The translations under genes and the position numbers were made by a program. Shown here in pieces: positions 1 to 16,851 of a stretch of 58,562 nt of DNA (positions within the stretch are counted from its first letter, which is position 1; each line of letters starts with the position of its first letter). The DNA comes from Mesotaenium endlicherianum (taxonomy: Eukaryota; Streptophyta; Zygnematophyceae; Zygnematales; Mesotaeniaceae), in the NCBI GenBank assembly GCA_009602735.1, contig WELA01009535.1:150146-208707 (forward strand), written 5' to 3'. Below the pieces are notes generated by a model. It had not been told where the DNA came from. It did no database searches and worked only from the letters and a program-made list of their open reading frames with translations.

Positions 1-301
1 CCCCCCCCCCCCCCTCCGTCTGGATTTGTATTGCCTGCACTGGAGCCTGTCGGATAAAGTCCTGTAGATGTCCGGTGCCCTGCGCTTTTGGCCCGATGCC
101 ATAAAGGCGTGAGTGGGTGCATGCGTGCACGTTTCGGCTGACCGACGGGAGTGCGGTACCTGTAAGGTCCATGGTGTGTTACAAGAAGAGTCCTTTCTTC
201 CCCCCTCGCGCCACCTCCGCAGGATTGCGTGTGTCACTTGCACACGTGTTTCTACGTTTGTAGTGCTCTCTGTCTCCTGGTTTGTCCCTCTCTTCCTCTC
301 T

Positions 302-382
302 CTCAGACACGCACACACACACACATACACAGACACCCACGCGCACGTGCACACGCAGCCACACACCCATGCGCGCACACTA
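302..382. repeat. CA-rich imperfect microsatellite
   Basis: Imperfect (CA)n with CG interruptions, probably within an intron of the ATP10-like gene. Confidence 0.8.
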
Positions 383-422
383 ACGGTGGAGGTCGTGACA
401 TTGTAGCGGGCGCATTTTTGAG

Positions 423-938
423 AAGGTGCAGGTGTCCATGGTGGAGTCATGGGTGCTGTCGCTGGCGCCTGTGAGGGCCCTGCTGCTGCGCTCCATGGCC
501 AGCCGGCCTGTGCACGACAAGCGCACCGTGGTGTACAGCTTTGGCGACACCTGGAACCTTCGCAACGCGCTTCAGATGCGGAATCGCCTCGTCGGGTGGG
601 TGCCTTCTTTGTGACTTGTGCACGTCTGCCTACCTGCCTGCCTGCCTGACCACGCTTACTGGAGGCGCGCTCGCCCGCATCTCATCTGAGCCTCAGTTGC
701 TGCTGTGCCGCCTCCCTGTAGCAACGTCGTCAGCCAGCGCTTTGCCCTGTCTGAGCTGCTGCCTTGAGGGGGCGGGGAGTGGGGCCGCAGGTATGCATAT
801 CTGGTGGACAGGCAGGGGCGCGTGAGGTGGCGCGCCAGCGGGGCGGCGAGCAGCGAGGAGATTCAGCACATGCTGACTTGCACCTCGCAGCTGCTGCAAG
901 AGCAACAACAGCAGGCCGCGCCAGCTGCACCGCCCTAG
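423..938 (+). CDS. ATP10-like mitochondrial F1Fo-ATPase assembly factor, 3' part
   Basis: The last two coding exons of an ATP10-family protein are visible, about 423/426-595 and 791-938. The frame closes across the intron (phase 2, GG|G) and stops at 936-938. Readable segments are a 'VESWVLSLAPVRALLLRSM' stretch, then 'YSFGDTWNLRNAL', then 'YAYLVDRQGRVRWRASG' followed by 'EEIQHMLTCTSQLL'. This is the order in ATP10 homologues, whose C-terminus has a membrane-proximal S-W-x3-L segment, a YSFGD motif and an LVD-x-x-GR-x-RW motif. ATP10 assists subunit 6 (Atp6) in assembly of the mitochondrial ATP synthase Fo sector; that role is taken from the family. The upstream exons with the targeting peptide are not identifiable in the first 420 bases, which are rich in CA repeats, or lie outside the window. 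The C-terminus ends in a short Gln/Ala/Pro tail. Confidence 0.75.
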
Positions 939-1813
939 ATTCCTGCAGCCCGCGACTCTAGGCCCGCCTTGTGGTTGCTGCCTGTGCCCATTGGATCGTG
1001 CGAGAGGATCAGGCACGTGGACTATGCCTGTGCCATTCTCATGCAGGCTCTTGCAGGTGGGACTGGCCTGTCCTGCAGCACTTTGCTTGTAGCATCTTGC
1101 GGCCACCTTGTTGATGCACGGCAATGGTAGAGAGTGTGTTGCAGTTGCAGCAGTTGTCTGTCTCTTGGGCACTGTAGAGTAACAGCAGGGTGTTCAATGC
1201 TTTCCGCCGCTAGCTGACTGTACATGTACATTAAAATGTGAAGGTTGATGATGCATTGGCAGCTGCATCTTGTTGACTTGCTCTCCCAGTCTTCAAGATA
1301 CGACTGATCCAATTCGTTTCATGATCTTCTCTGTTCCAAGAGGTAGCTACAGAGGAATTTGAAGTTGTCTACCTTGTCCTACTTTCTTAGTCAGGAAATG
1401 CCAGATGAGCTTAGGAGAGGGAAATGTCTGGGAGTTCATATTCTGACGAACAAAGTGCAATGCCTCAACTGCGTCGCAGAACAGACCATTTGACTGAGAG
1501 GCACCTCTCAAAAGTATGTCTGAATTCAACGTTGCAAACCATATGTTGCGGATAGCCACTTATGTCAATGGCAGACACACGTACATGACTCAAAAGGGAG
1601 AACCTCACTTTCGTTAACAGCTGACTTAAAGCGGCTGTTTATGTAGCGCTATATGTGCTATCATATATGCACTTTACATATCGCACAAATAGTCCTCTGG
1701 ACAACGGTACTGTTTTTGACTGGTTATTTCTTTAGCCTGATGGTTTAAGCATTTGTTCGAAAAAGCTGACATGAAGGCGAGCTGGTGGCACGCACATTCC
1801 ATCCCCCGTTCTT
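939..1813. other. Convergent intergenic region, ATP10-like / HVA22-like
   Basis: The 3' flanks of two convergent genes. I see no coding segment, RNA gene or ordered repeat here. Base composition falls from GC-rich near the ATP10 stop to AT-rich around 1620-1750. Confidence 0.5.
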
Positions 1814-2730
1814 TCACTTGCCGGTATAGAAGTCATTCATGACCTGCCCCAAGGCTTTCATGCCATGCTGGTCCACCAGCTGGCGCAAATGCTGCACATC
1901 GTGGCTGCTTATAGGGCCTAGTTTGTCAACAGACCCAGGCTTGGGCCCCAGCCCCATGCGCTCCAGCTGGGGGCCATACTGCTCACCATACATTCATGCA
2001 CCTCACAGCAATTTGTCAATAGCCCCCTTGGTCACATTGACTTCCCCCTCTATGGACATAGGGTACTCCGGCACTTAGTAGAACAACAACCTACTTCACC
2101 AGGCTATCCACACCTACGTGCAGGTGGTTGTTTCTACAGCTTATGCGATAAGTGTTACCGCACACCTGCATGCATGGTTGTAGGCATTGTACATTTTGAG
2201 TGGAAATTTGTCCTTGTGTTGGTTCAGATGAAATGGGTGGGGACACAAGTGGATTGACAACATATGTTGCAATTGAGCGAGGTTGATCCTCACCTTCTCC
2301 AGAGTTGGTTTCACAACCTCCTCATACAGGTATGCTGCTCCGTTAAACTGGGGCAGGACTAACCAGAGGATAAATAGAAGTTTGGCTGTTCTATACAGTG
2401 GAACTTGCGCCAGGAATCCATGGACGAAGAACTGCCAGGGAGCAGCATAAGTCGACGATTTAAGGATGAGGACAAATTCTTGGGGAAGGAACGTGAAATA
2501 ACATGCATGACACGCCTGAAGATATGAATCGCCTGCACCAGAAATGCATATAGCAATAAAGCCCACGGAATGCTTACCTCCAAAGAAGAGAGGAAGCTGT
2601 AAACAACCCAGTATGTGAGCCACTGTACATCGTCTGTCTTATCGAAACTCTCAATAGCCCGGAAAGAGGCGAACGACGGCCATCCGAGACTGGCCAGCAC
2701 AGAAACTGTGCTGATCAGAAATGCTAACAT
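1814..2730 (-). CDS. HVA22/REEP/Yop1-family ER membrane-shaping protein
   Basis: Three exons on the minus strand, 2730-2578, 2431-2294 and 1978-1814, all phase 0, giving about 151 residues. That is close to the usual length of HVA22/REEP5 proteins. Exon 1 carries '[19 protein letters not shown]' followed by '[10 protein letters not shown]', the signature of the TB2/DP1/HVA22 domain. Exon 2 carries the second hydrophobic hairpin ('[19 protein letters not shown]') and '[12 protein letters not shown]'. Exon 3 supplies a soluble C-terminus ending '[11 protein letters not shown]'. Family members are hairpin proteins that curve and tubulate the ER; HVA22 is stress-induced in plants. The ATG at 2728-2730 sits just before the first hydrophobic segment. 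The acceptor of exon 3 (GAGCAG|TATGG) is the least certain junction. A short stretch at 2000-2030 also reads open but ends in a stop, so I treat it as intron. Confidence 0.8.
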
Positions 2731-3004
2731 ATTTGCTACTTGATCCTTGCTTCTAGAGTGCTACTAAGTTGTCTGTACTGCAATATTGAAGACTGCCATG
2801 CACTTTCGACTATCTGAAAGGTGATTCGACGACGCGAAGCGAAGACAGAAGCCTTGTTGGCTGGGAGCTTGTCGCCTGGGAGCTCGTGGAAGCGCATTCA
2901 GACAGCGTCGTCGGGGCGCAACTGTAGAAATGGGTTGAAATGTGTTGAAGCCGTTTGAAATTCACGCGAGACCCGGAGGATGACTTGAGGAGCTCAGACA
3001 ATCA

Positions 3005-3072
3005 CCTCGGTTCAGCCTCGTTTCAGCCTCGTTTCAGACTCGTTTCCACTCGTTTCTGCGCGTTTCCATCAC
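3005..3072. repeat. Degenerate ~10-11 bp tandem repeat (CGTTTCAGCCT-like)
   Basis: About six units in a row, each beginning CGTTTC or GGTTCA, decaying towards the right (CGTTTCAGCCT, CGTTTCAGACT, CGTTTCCACT, CGTTTCTGCG). It lies between the HVA22-like start (2730, minus strand) and the next plus-strand exons. Confidence 0.8.
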
Positions 3073-3106
3073 TTTCTAGTCTAAAGCTCCTATTATTTCT
3101 AAAGTC

Positions 3107-3459
3107 GACCTTGCACGAAGTATATTTTGGTACGTACCTTTCACGAGGTGCCCTACGTCTTCACGGATTCGACTGCATTGTCTTGCGGGACAAGGTGCCC
3201 CCTCCAGACTCTTCAGTTATTCTGTAGGTAATTTTGTGTGTCAAGTGGATTCAGCATATGTGACTGATGTATTCCATAACGCATGAGAAGTGGAGAGGAT
3301 TAAATCCTTGTCTCCAGGTATTCAGTGAGGGTTATCGGAACTCTTGTATCGGTAAAAGGGAGGGAAACAATGCGGATGCATTGGCAGTATCCCGCAAGAA
3401 GCTGCGACCAGCTGATATTTGTGAGTGAAAGCTGCAGTAAGACCAGAATATGGTACTAA
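3107..3459 (+). CDS. Two possible exons of an unrecognised protein
   Basis: An open stretch ending near 3223 ('GFDCIVLRDKVPPPDSSVIL') joins, with matching phase (CT|G), to a segment starting at 3318 ('YSVRVIGTLVSVKGRE...'). The second segment either runs to a TAA at 3457-3459 or is spliced at the strong donor TTT|GTGAGT near 3420. The V-R-V-I-G-T-L strand pattern recalls small OB-fold proteins, but I cannot name a family. No in-frame ATG is visible upstream, so either the 5' exon is missing or this is not a gene. Placed just downstream of the HVA22-like promoter and its repeat. Treat as a lead only; the 5' boundary given is arbitrary. Confidence 0.2.
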
Positions 3460-4725
3460 GTATCTGTGCAGGGCCAACGGGGTCGCTACATGCTTTAAGA
3501 ACCCTTGTACCCTATGCCAGTCACACTCGTTTGTTTGATAGTTCTTCCTCTGCAACGCTTGGGAATAGACTGTGAAAAGCAGCGACCGATTTCTTTACTC
3601 AACTCCACTTGCTGCCTTTAATCTGCACAATTCTCATGAATAAGTGCCACACTGTGAAAGTTTGTGTAGAAGCTGCTTGCCATGAGATCGTTAGCTTGCT
3701 AAATGCTCTCCTTACTTGCACCGTAAGCATCATCCCTAAAGCTCAAGTCACTAGGCACAGCTTGCTCCACGTAGAGGTGGGGGGGGCGTGGCGGGGTGAC
3801 AAGGTGGCGGGGCAGGGGAGGGGGGGGGGGTCTGGGAGGCGCATGGGGACTGTTAGAATTGAGGAGGCATCCCCTTAACGTCCTGGACTCCTCCCATTCT
3901 CCAGTGCAATCTTTTCCTTGGCATCTCAACATCGGCAGCTGGCGGGTGCACTGCACTTCTGGCAGCCCTGTTACTCATTGCCTTGGGTGTTCTAAGTTTC
4001 ATGTGACTACTCCCCTCCCTTGCATCTCCGAGCCTTCAGGCAGAGTGATCTGTTACTCATGCCAGTCCTTTCCGCTCCCGCTTGATATGCTCTGCTTCTT
4101 GAGCGCAGGGAGGAACAGAACGCAGAACAGCGCAGGCCCCCCACCCGGTACTCCGCCTTTGCCTCTCTATCCCTTCAGCAAATGGCACTCCCGGTCGAGG
4201 CAAAGGTGGGAGGCTGCCTGCTCAGGTTCTCTTTGGAACGCGGCAGGCAGTGCAGGCATGGTTAGCACACGGGGGACAATGGATGAAAGCACCGCTTACG
4301 ACGAGGGCGGAGCTTACAGGAGGCCAGCACCTGGCGCAGCCAGGCCCGGCAGGAGGGTGCGTGGTGAATTCACCTGGCACAGGGAGGCTGTTGCTGACGT
4401 GGCGTGCGTGCCAGCTCCACCTTCGTTGGTGAGGCACAGAAGGGCACACTCTCGGCGTACGTTGCGTGGGGACGGTGCAGGCGCTGACCTTATGGCTATG
4501 GCAGCAGAGGACTACGGAGACGCCTGCTTTGAAGGCGTACTTTTGCATCGCCACTTGCCTGATGGTGCTCGACCCAGTCGTGACAAGGAGGAGGCAACCG
4601 TGAGCGTGAGCATGAACGTGATGCTGGTCACCCCCGGCCCTCCCCGGAGCTTAGCTCAGCCTCCATGCCCGTCTTTCTGTCGCCCACTCGCCCGACCCTG
4701 CAGGTCTGCACGGTCCTCATAAAGC
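3460..4725 (+). other. Unassigned stretch upstream of the thioredoxin-like gene
   Basis: Contains a G-rich run (3777-3835) and a long open stretch in one plus-strand frame (to 4722). The latter is in frame with the thioredoxin-like gene and may hold 5' exons, for example around 4100-4206 (ending MALPVEAK before a GTGGGA donor) or 4500-4599. I could not join any of these with consistent phases. Confidence 0.3.
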
Positions 4726-6243
4726 ATGTACGTTGTGCGGGTGTCTCTGGGCAAGGGCCAGACTGCAGGCGAGCATCATCGCTCTTCTAGCATCCCTGTC
4801 TCCGCTGGGCCTCCGCATCCATATGACGAGCATCACTCAGGCTGCACCTCTGAGCGCCACCTGTCCATGCAGCCTCCACTTCACGACGTTCACGCACACC
4901 CCCCCGCTCCAGCACATTGCGACGATGATGATGCCGGCACTTGGGAGGGCAGCACTGCCGGTCGTGACAAGTCAGAGCCAGCAGCAACGTGGGCCCTGAG
5001 AGACGAGGGCAGGGGAGGCTACATCCGCTCGGCCGTGGGGCTCTTCCTGCTGGTGTTTGCTGCCACGGCGTGCGCCTTCACAGCAGCGGTTGCGAGAGGC
5101 CGGGGTGCCTCGTCGGGGGTTCCGCCCTCTGGCAGCGTGCGCCACTCCCTCGTCCACACGTTCTCGCCGCTCACGTAAAAAGCTGGTGGCGCCACCTGTC
5201 GTCTTGCGCCTCGCCCAGTCCTATGAAGCATGGCGCCTGCTTGCTGGTCTGGGGGGTGCCCCGTGCTTTCAAGCTTGGCCCGCACCTCTTGCCATCATGC
5301 ACCGCTATGCTTGCAGGCTGAGGTTCCCACTCTACCTTTGCATGTACACATACAATTATATGCCACTGTCCTCCTGAGCGGGGTGCGGCGCGTTACCGCT
5401 TCTCTCCTGGCAGGAAAGAGGCGCAGCCGGGAGTGCTGCGCTTGCATTCGCACAACTACCACCGCATCGCGTCTCTCCGGTGAGAGTGCCACCACCGATG
5501 CCCTTTCCCTATCTACTCTTGGAAGAGCATATTGAGACTATGGGTCAGCTTGAACGCTGGTGGAGTTGGAGCTCACACATGCAGACTCTACGCAAGCGCT
5601 TGACCGCCTAGACAACAGCTGATGTGTTGATGCCGTTGCTGTTGCTGTTGCTGTTGATGGTGGTGATGGTGGTGGTGGTGGTGGCTGCGCTGGCGCCGCG
5701 TTGTCCTGGCGTTATTGCAGGCCGACATTTGTCATGTTCACGGCACCCGGATGCAGCTTCTGCAGTAGTATGGAGCCCATCTGGCAGGACCTCGCCGTCC
5801 TGCTGCACGAGATACGAGTGCCGGTGCAGGTCAGTGTTCTGTCCGGCCTTGTGACACACAGCACATATCGAATCTGAGACTCCCCCTCCCCCCCTTTTTT
5901 TATTGCGCTGTTGGGGGGGCAGGTATACATCAAAAGTGTATTAACTGCTGCAGGAGGTTAGCCATGGGCGAGTAATAGCAGCCATGCGTGTGCGAGAGCA
6001 TCGACCGAGCCCTCCTGGTGCACGGGTGTTGAGCTGCTGCTGCTGCTGCTGCTGCTGCTGTGACAGGTGGCGCAGCTGGACCTCGGAGCCAGTGGCGACA
6101 TTGGGGCCTTCTATGGCGTCACCAGTGTGCCGTACATGGCCCTCGTGTCCGAAGGCAAGGTGTTGGCCTCGCGACATGGCACCGCCACCCTTGCGACTCT
6201 TCTCAGGCTGATAGGCGAGGGTCTTCATGGGCGCAGTTTGTGA
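4726..6243 (+). CDS. Membrane-anchored thioredoxin-domain protein (PDI/TMX-like)
   Basis: Four exons fit with consistent phases: about 4726-5174, 5414-5479, 5721-5829 and 6067-6243. Together they encode about 266 residues if translation begins at the ATG at 4726. An Asp/His/Pro-rich N-terminal part is followed by one hydrophobic helix ('SAVGLFLLVFAATACAFTAA'). The thioredoxin fold follows: 'VLRLHSHNYHRIA', the active-site strand 'TFVMFTAPGCSFCSSMEP' with a C-S-F-C motif, and 'FYGVTSVPYMALVSEGK' with the expected cis-proline. Domain order suggests a signal anchor with a lumenal redox domain, possibly ER or another endomembrane; the compartment is inference. The CxxC is CSFC rather than the CGHC of classical PDI or CGPC of thioredoxin. 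The start is the weakest point: an in-frame stop lies at 4720-4722, but an upstream exon spliced after it is possible. Confidence 0.65.
5630..5686. repeat. Trinucleotide repeat (GTTGCT / GGTGAT type)
   Basis: Imperfect triplet repeat in the intron before the CSFC exon of the thioredoxin-like gene. A perfect CTG run at 6031-6061 lies in the next intron. Confidence 0.8.
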
Positions 6244-7987
6244 CGGAAGGCGTGCTACGAAGTGCTTGCCTTATGTATATAGAGGTACACATAGACATAC
6301 ATACAGATACAGGTAGACATGGTCTTATTGGTGACCACATTTTTAATCACACGTACGTAGACAACCTATGTTGTATGGAACACTTATACCTACTGCCAAG
6401 ACCCACTATTGGGGTTATATTGAAGTAGGACAGCAATTTCTCCTTGCTGTTCATTACTCCATATAATTTACCACCCAATATAGACAACAGACCAGCATTA
6501 ACTCTTGTGAGGTTTTGTACATAAGTTTTTTATTCTAAACAGAACATGACACACTTTTACAGCTTGTATTCTGTCTTGTAGTTCAAGTGCGGAATCTGCT
6601 ATCGTGGCAGAAGGAGAGGCGTGCACGCCGTTAATTTAGATAGCTCTGGAAGCCATCACATCTGAACATTTCAGCGCCTAGATTTGATGCTAGTTCACAA
6701 GTCTTGGCGGTTTTGGATATTCAAGTCACGAAGCTTTGCTAACAATTGTGAAGTATGAGACTGAATAAAAAACAGAGCTCCCTAATTCTGTGCTTGGTAC
6801 ACATACGCGGTATTCCTTGACCGCACCTTCATTGAAGGAGGCTAAATAAACTGCCAGCATTCTCCAACTGACCCACCCTTAGTGAATTATGAGGAACTCG
6901 ACGAGCTCGTGATAATTTGTGTGCGCTCAGAGGATGTAATAAAGTGAAAGTATCAGAGCCTACGCTCCCAACACAGTCTATATCCCCCACACTCTGAATA
7001 CTACGTAGTGATACTAATAATGGTTGACAGGCTAAGCATCAAACGGCAACTTCATAACGCAAATTTACTATATCAATATTTGAACAAGGGTATTGTTGCA
7101 GATTTTTTTCAATACAGCTTGCTGTTGCAACTTTTTGGAGCAGCGCATGCATGTACGTCCGCTAACATCGATGGAATTCAAGTCTGCCGCCTACTGTAAG
7201 TACGACTTGCATATCACACACAATTTAAGCATCTCTTTCTTATGCAAGTGCATGATCTTAGATAGGGGACAAGATTAAAGCAACGGAGCTAGTCCGTCAT
7301 ACACAGTCGGTAACTTTGCACGTGCGCATTATAGCCTACTCTGTTTGCCTTGTGAGCTACTTGACTCAGCAAACATGTTCGAAGAAATTACTAATGTCAG
7401 TTGCATAATAACAGAAAACATGGGATTAGGCATCAAACAGTAGGCCTTCAGTAATAACAGAGTCAATGTGGTAAGCACGGGACTACTTTCCAATAATAGC
7501 TTCACAAATCAGCAGGTGTGTCAAGATCTTAGGTCCAGGAGGAAGACAACAAACAAAATGGGCTCGACCCATGTGCATGCTCCAAGACAGATCGTGTCTT
7601 ATATGCCTCATCAAAAAGTGGGCAGGCAAGAGTGGAGCAAGAGCCCAAAGCTTCGCTGTAAGCACTGGCATCCATCTCGTGCTAAACTCCCACCAATAAC
7701 CAACCATGGACCCGGGAACCATTGCACCGATGACTCCTCCTAACTGCTGCCATGCGGCAGCACAGCTGGTGCCCACCAACCTCTGATACACACAGCTCCT
7801 TGCAACATGCATCTATACAAAAAAAAAAGCACAAAATAAATAACAATGTACCGTCCGGCCATGCAGCTTATTATCCTCGTTATTTGCGCTGCCAGCAGCC
7901 TTGGGCCTCCTTCCAGGCAAGACAGCAGACAGGGGGGCAAGAGGCGGAGCGCCCTCTGGCAGCGCCGCGTACAGGAAAGCCACCTCG
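6244..7987. other. Convergent intergenic region, thioredoxin-like / GH1
   Basis: About 1.7 kb, AT-rich (6400-7400), between two convergent genes. No convincing coding segment, tRNA or ordered repeat seen. Confidence 0.5.
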
Positions 7988-14824
<6,837 letters not shown>

Positions 14825-15543
14825 GTCCGATAATGTTTCAACTGCACCCATGGGAAGCATTTAACGAGGGTTATCACAAACGTCAACATCCAGATCTCCT
14901 ACACATGCAATATCCATCACTGCTCAGCTCAAAAATTGCTATAATGCCCTCGTGCAAGTAACAAAGACGTCAAAGCGTGCCCTTCAGACGCGAATGTGCT
15001 TACCACGATCTCATAGGACAGTAAGGGGCGCTACACAGTTTGACCCCTCACAAGCTCTAGTGAAGCAAAGAAGTGCAGGAGGCAAGAGCTTCGAAATCGC
15101 TCTCTTTTTGAAACATATCCGTGGTTTGGAGCGCATGGGCGATCTTCAGTTCTCAGCACTTCTCGGCCCTCGGGGGTATATATGCCCCGCCCGTTGAAGT
15201 GCGGGCAGGCCTCGATGACACATGCATGAGGATGTCATGGCAGCTGGGGGATTCCTACTTTTCAAGTCATGTCATGCATGCCGATGCATGCTGGTTGATA
15301 GGGCAAGCTGGACTCTGGAGCCATGTCTGGCAATCGTCAATATAATCTCTGGAGGATGCTCATCGGAACGCGGATCAATGTCGAGAAAACTCGAGAGCAG
15401 TCGAGGGGAAGTTGGAACATATTGCGCGAGGCCACGCAAGAAGCGGTAAAATACGTGCCAGGCGGTCATTTACATGTCAGGTTGCTCCGCGCGAGGTTAG
15501 CAGGAGGAAGAAACTCAACGACAAATATTTGAAGGTGTTGCCA

Positions 15544-15563
15544 ACTGGGACCCACTGGGACCG
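15544..15563. repeat. Short 10-bp tandem repeat (ACTGGGACCC)
   Basis: Two adjacent copies, ACTGGGACCC and ACTGGGACCG, between the divergent GH1 and protease genes. The array is too short to stand alone but fits the pattern seen in other intergenic regions here. Confidence 0.5.
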
Positions 15564-16124
15564 ATGTGACGTCCCACTTTCCGTACCTGACGTGCCGCTT
15601 GTGTCCACCTTGGCGTCGCTTTGCGTGTAGCACTATTGACCATTTTTACGTACTTCCATTGGAACCTGAGTCCCAATTAAAAAAGCAAAAGGGGATATGT
15701 ATTGTTACATAGTATGGAGCGAGCTCCGAAATACTTTGGAAATTCTTACTTTATCTGCTGCGGGCTGAGATCGTTCGAGAATCCCAGAGCGTCACCTTTT
15801 GCGTACCCTAACACCCATGCTGTATCCAGTACACTTTGGGCCAATATACAGTGGGCATACGCGGTTATCGCGCTATTCCGGTGTTAGCGCTATTCTCTAA
15901 TTCAATTTTAGTAAAACATATTCAAATGTAGAACTAACCAATTTTCAAGTCTTTGGTTTTGAGTGAGCAGACGCCCTCACCGTTTCATCGTCTTTCAAAT
16001 GCTCCGACTACGAGCGTCGCGATTTGGATATACATTTTTCACTTTTTACATATACTCCGGTGTACTTCGCACGGACAATGACTCCGCACGATAAGAGAGC
16101 AAGTGTCTATCGATTCCAGAAAAT

Positions 16125-16150
16125 GCAATTGACCTCCTGAGGTCAATTGC
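16125..16150. repeat. Perfect 12-bp inverted repeat, 2-nt spacer
   Basis: GCAATTGACCTC and its exact reverse complement, separated by CT, in an AT-rich intergenic region. It could be a hairpin, a dimeric protein site or a remnant of a small inverted-repeat element. Confidence 0.85.
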
Positions 16151-16851
16151 GTTTCGACCTATCAGTTGCAAACGTGAATTAATTGAAAAGCAAGCAACCC
16201 GCCAAAGTGCACTGTAAACCACGAAACGTGTCTATTTTTGAACTACAAAGACGCGTTGTACCGCCGGGTACACGCTCGAATAGAATAGAACCGGTTATTT
16301 TTGGCCACTGTAAATTGGCCCTTTGATTCACGTACTTTTGTGTCAAGTTTTCGTACGCTATAGTACTTCATGACATGTACCTCTGCATTTCATGTTGCGT
16401 ACGTCATGCCATTCCATTTGACTAATGATGCATTGTCAGCGGTCCCTCTTCGACCGTTACGTGTACAACCTTTCAAAAACGAATAGCTTTTGCACTTCAA
16501 AAATGTGGGCTCAAGTTTACGCTGGATATTCCTCTACTCAGAAAGCGTCGATCCGTTCTTCGACCTCCATAGTTGTACCTGGTTTAGTTTATATTTTGCA
16601 ACTTTCCTCGTTACGCTGTGTGTGCATACCTGAGTCTCAAATACTGTGCATCCATGTGTAAGCGTTCCGCAACGTTCGGTGCCGATTTTGACGAATCAGT
16701 ACAATACCGGCTTTCCCGAAATATGTTTTGCACTCTCGCTCGAATTGTTTTGAACGTGCTGACGCCAGACAGCGAAACGCACTGAACGAGAACGAGTGCG
16801 TCTGAGGGCACATGAAAAGCCATTTCCGTGTTGTGATGCAAGCACGAGCTA

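Larger units (their letters stand above)
14825..16851. other. Divergent intergenic region, GH1 / retropepsin-like gene
   Basis: About 2 kb separating two divergent genes. It holds a short 10-bp repeat (15544-15563), a perfect inverted repeat (16125-16150) and many TTTTGCGTAC / TTTCGTACG words between about 15640 and 16460. No coding segment is convincing. Confidence 0.5.

Noticed and set aside
1999..2052. Open stretch [15 protein letters not shown] in the HVA22-like gene
   Set aside because: It runs into two in-frame stops and the gap to the next coding part is under 30 nt; skipping it gives a clean phase-0 join.
3796..4722. 308-codon open frame
   Set aside because: Low-complexity, GC-rich and without a recognisable motif; splice-like signals interrupt it. 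Parts may be exons of the thioredoxin-like gene, but not as one exon.
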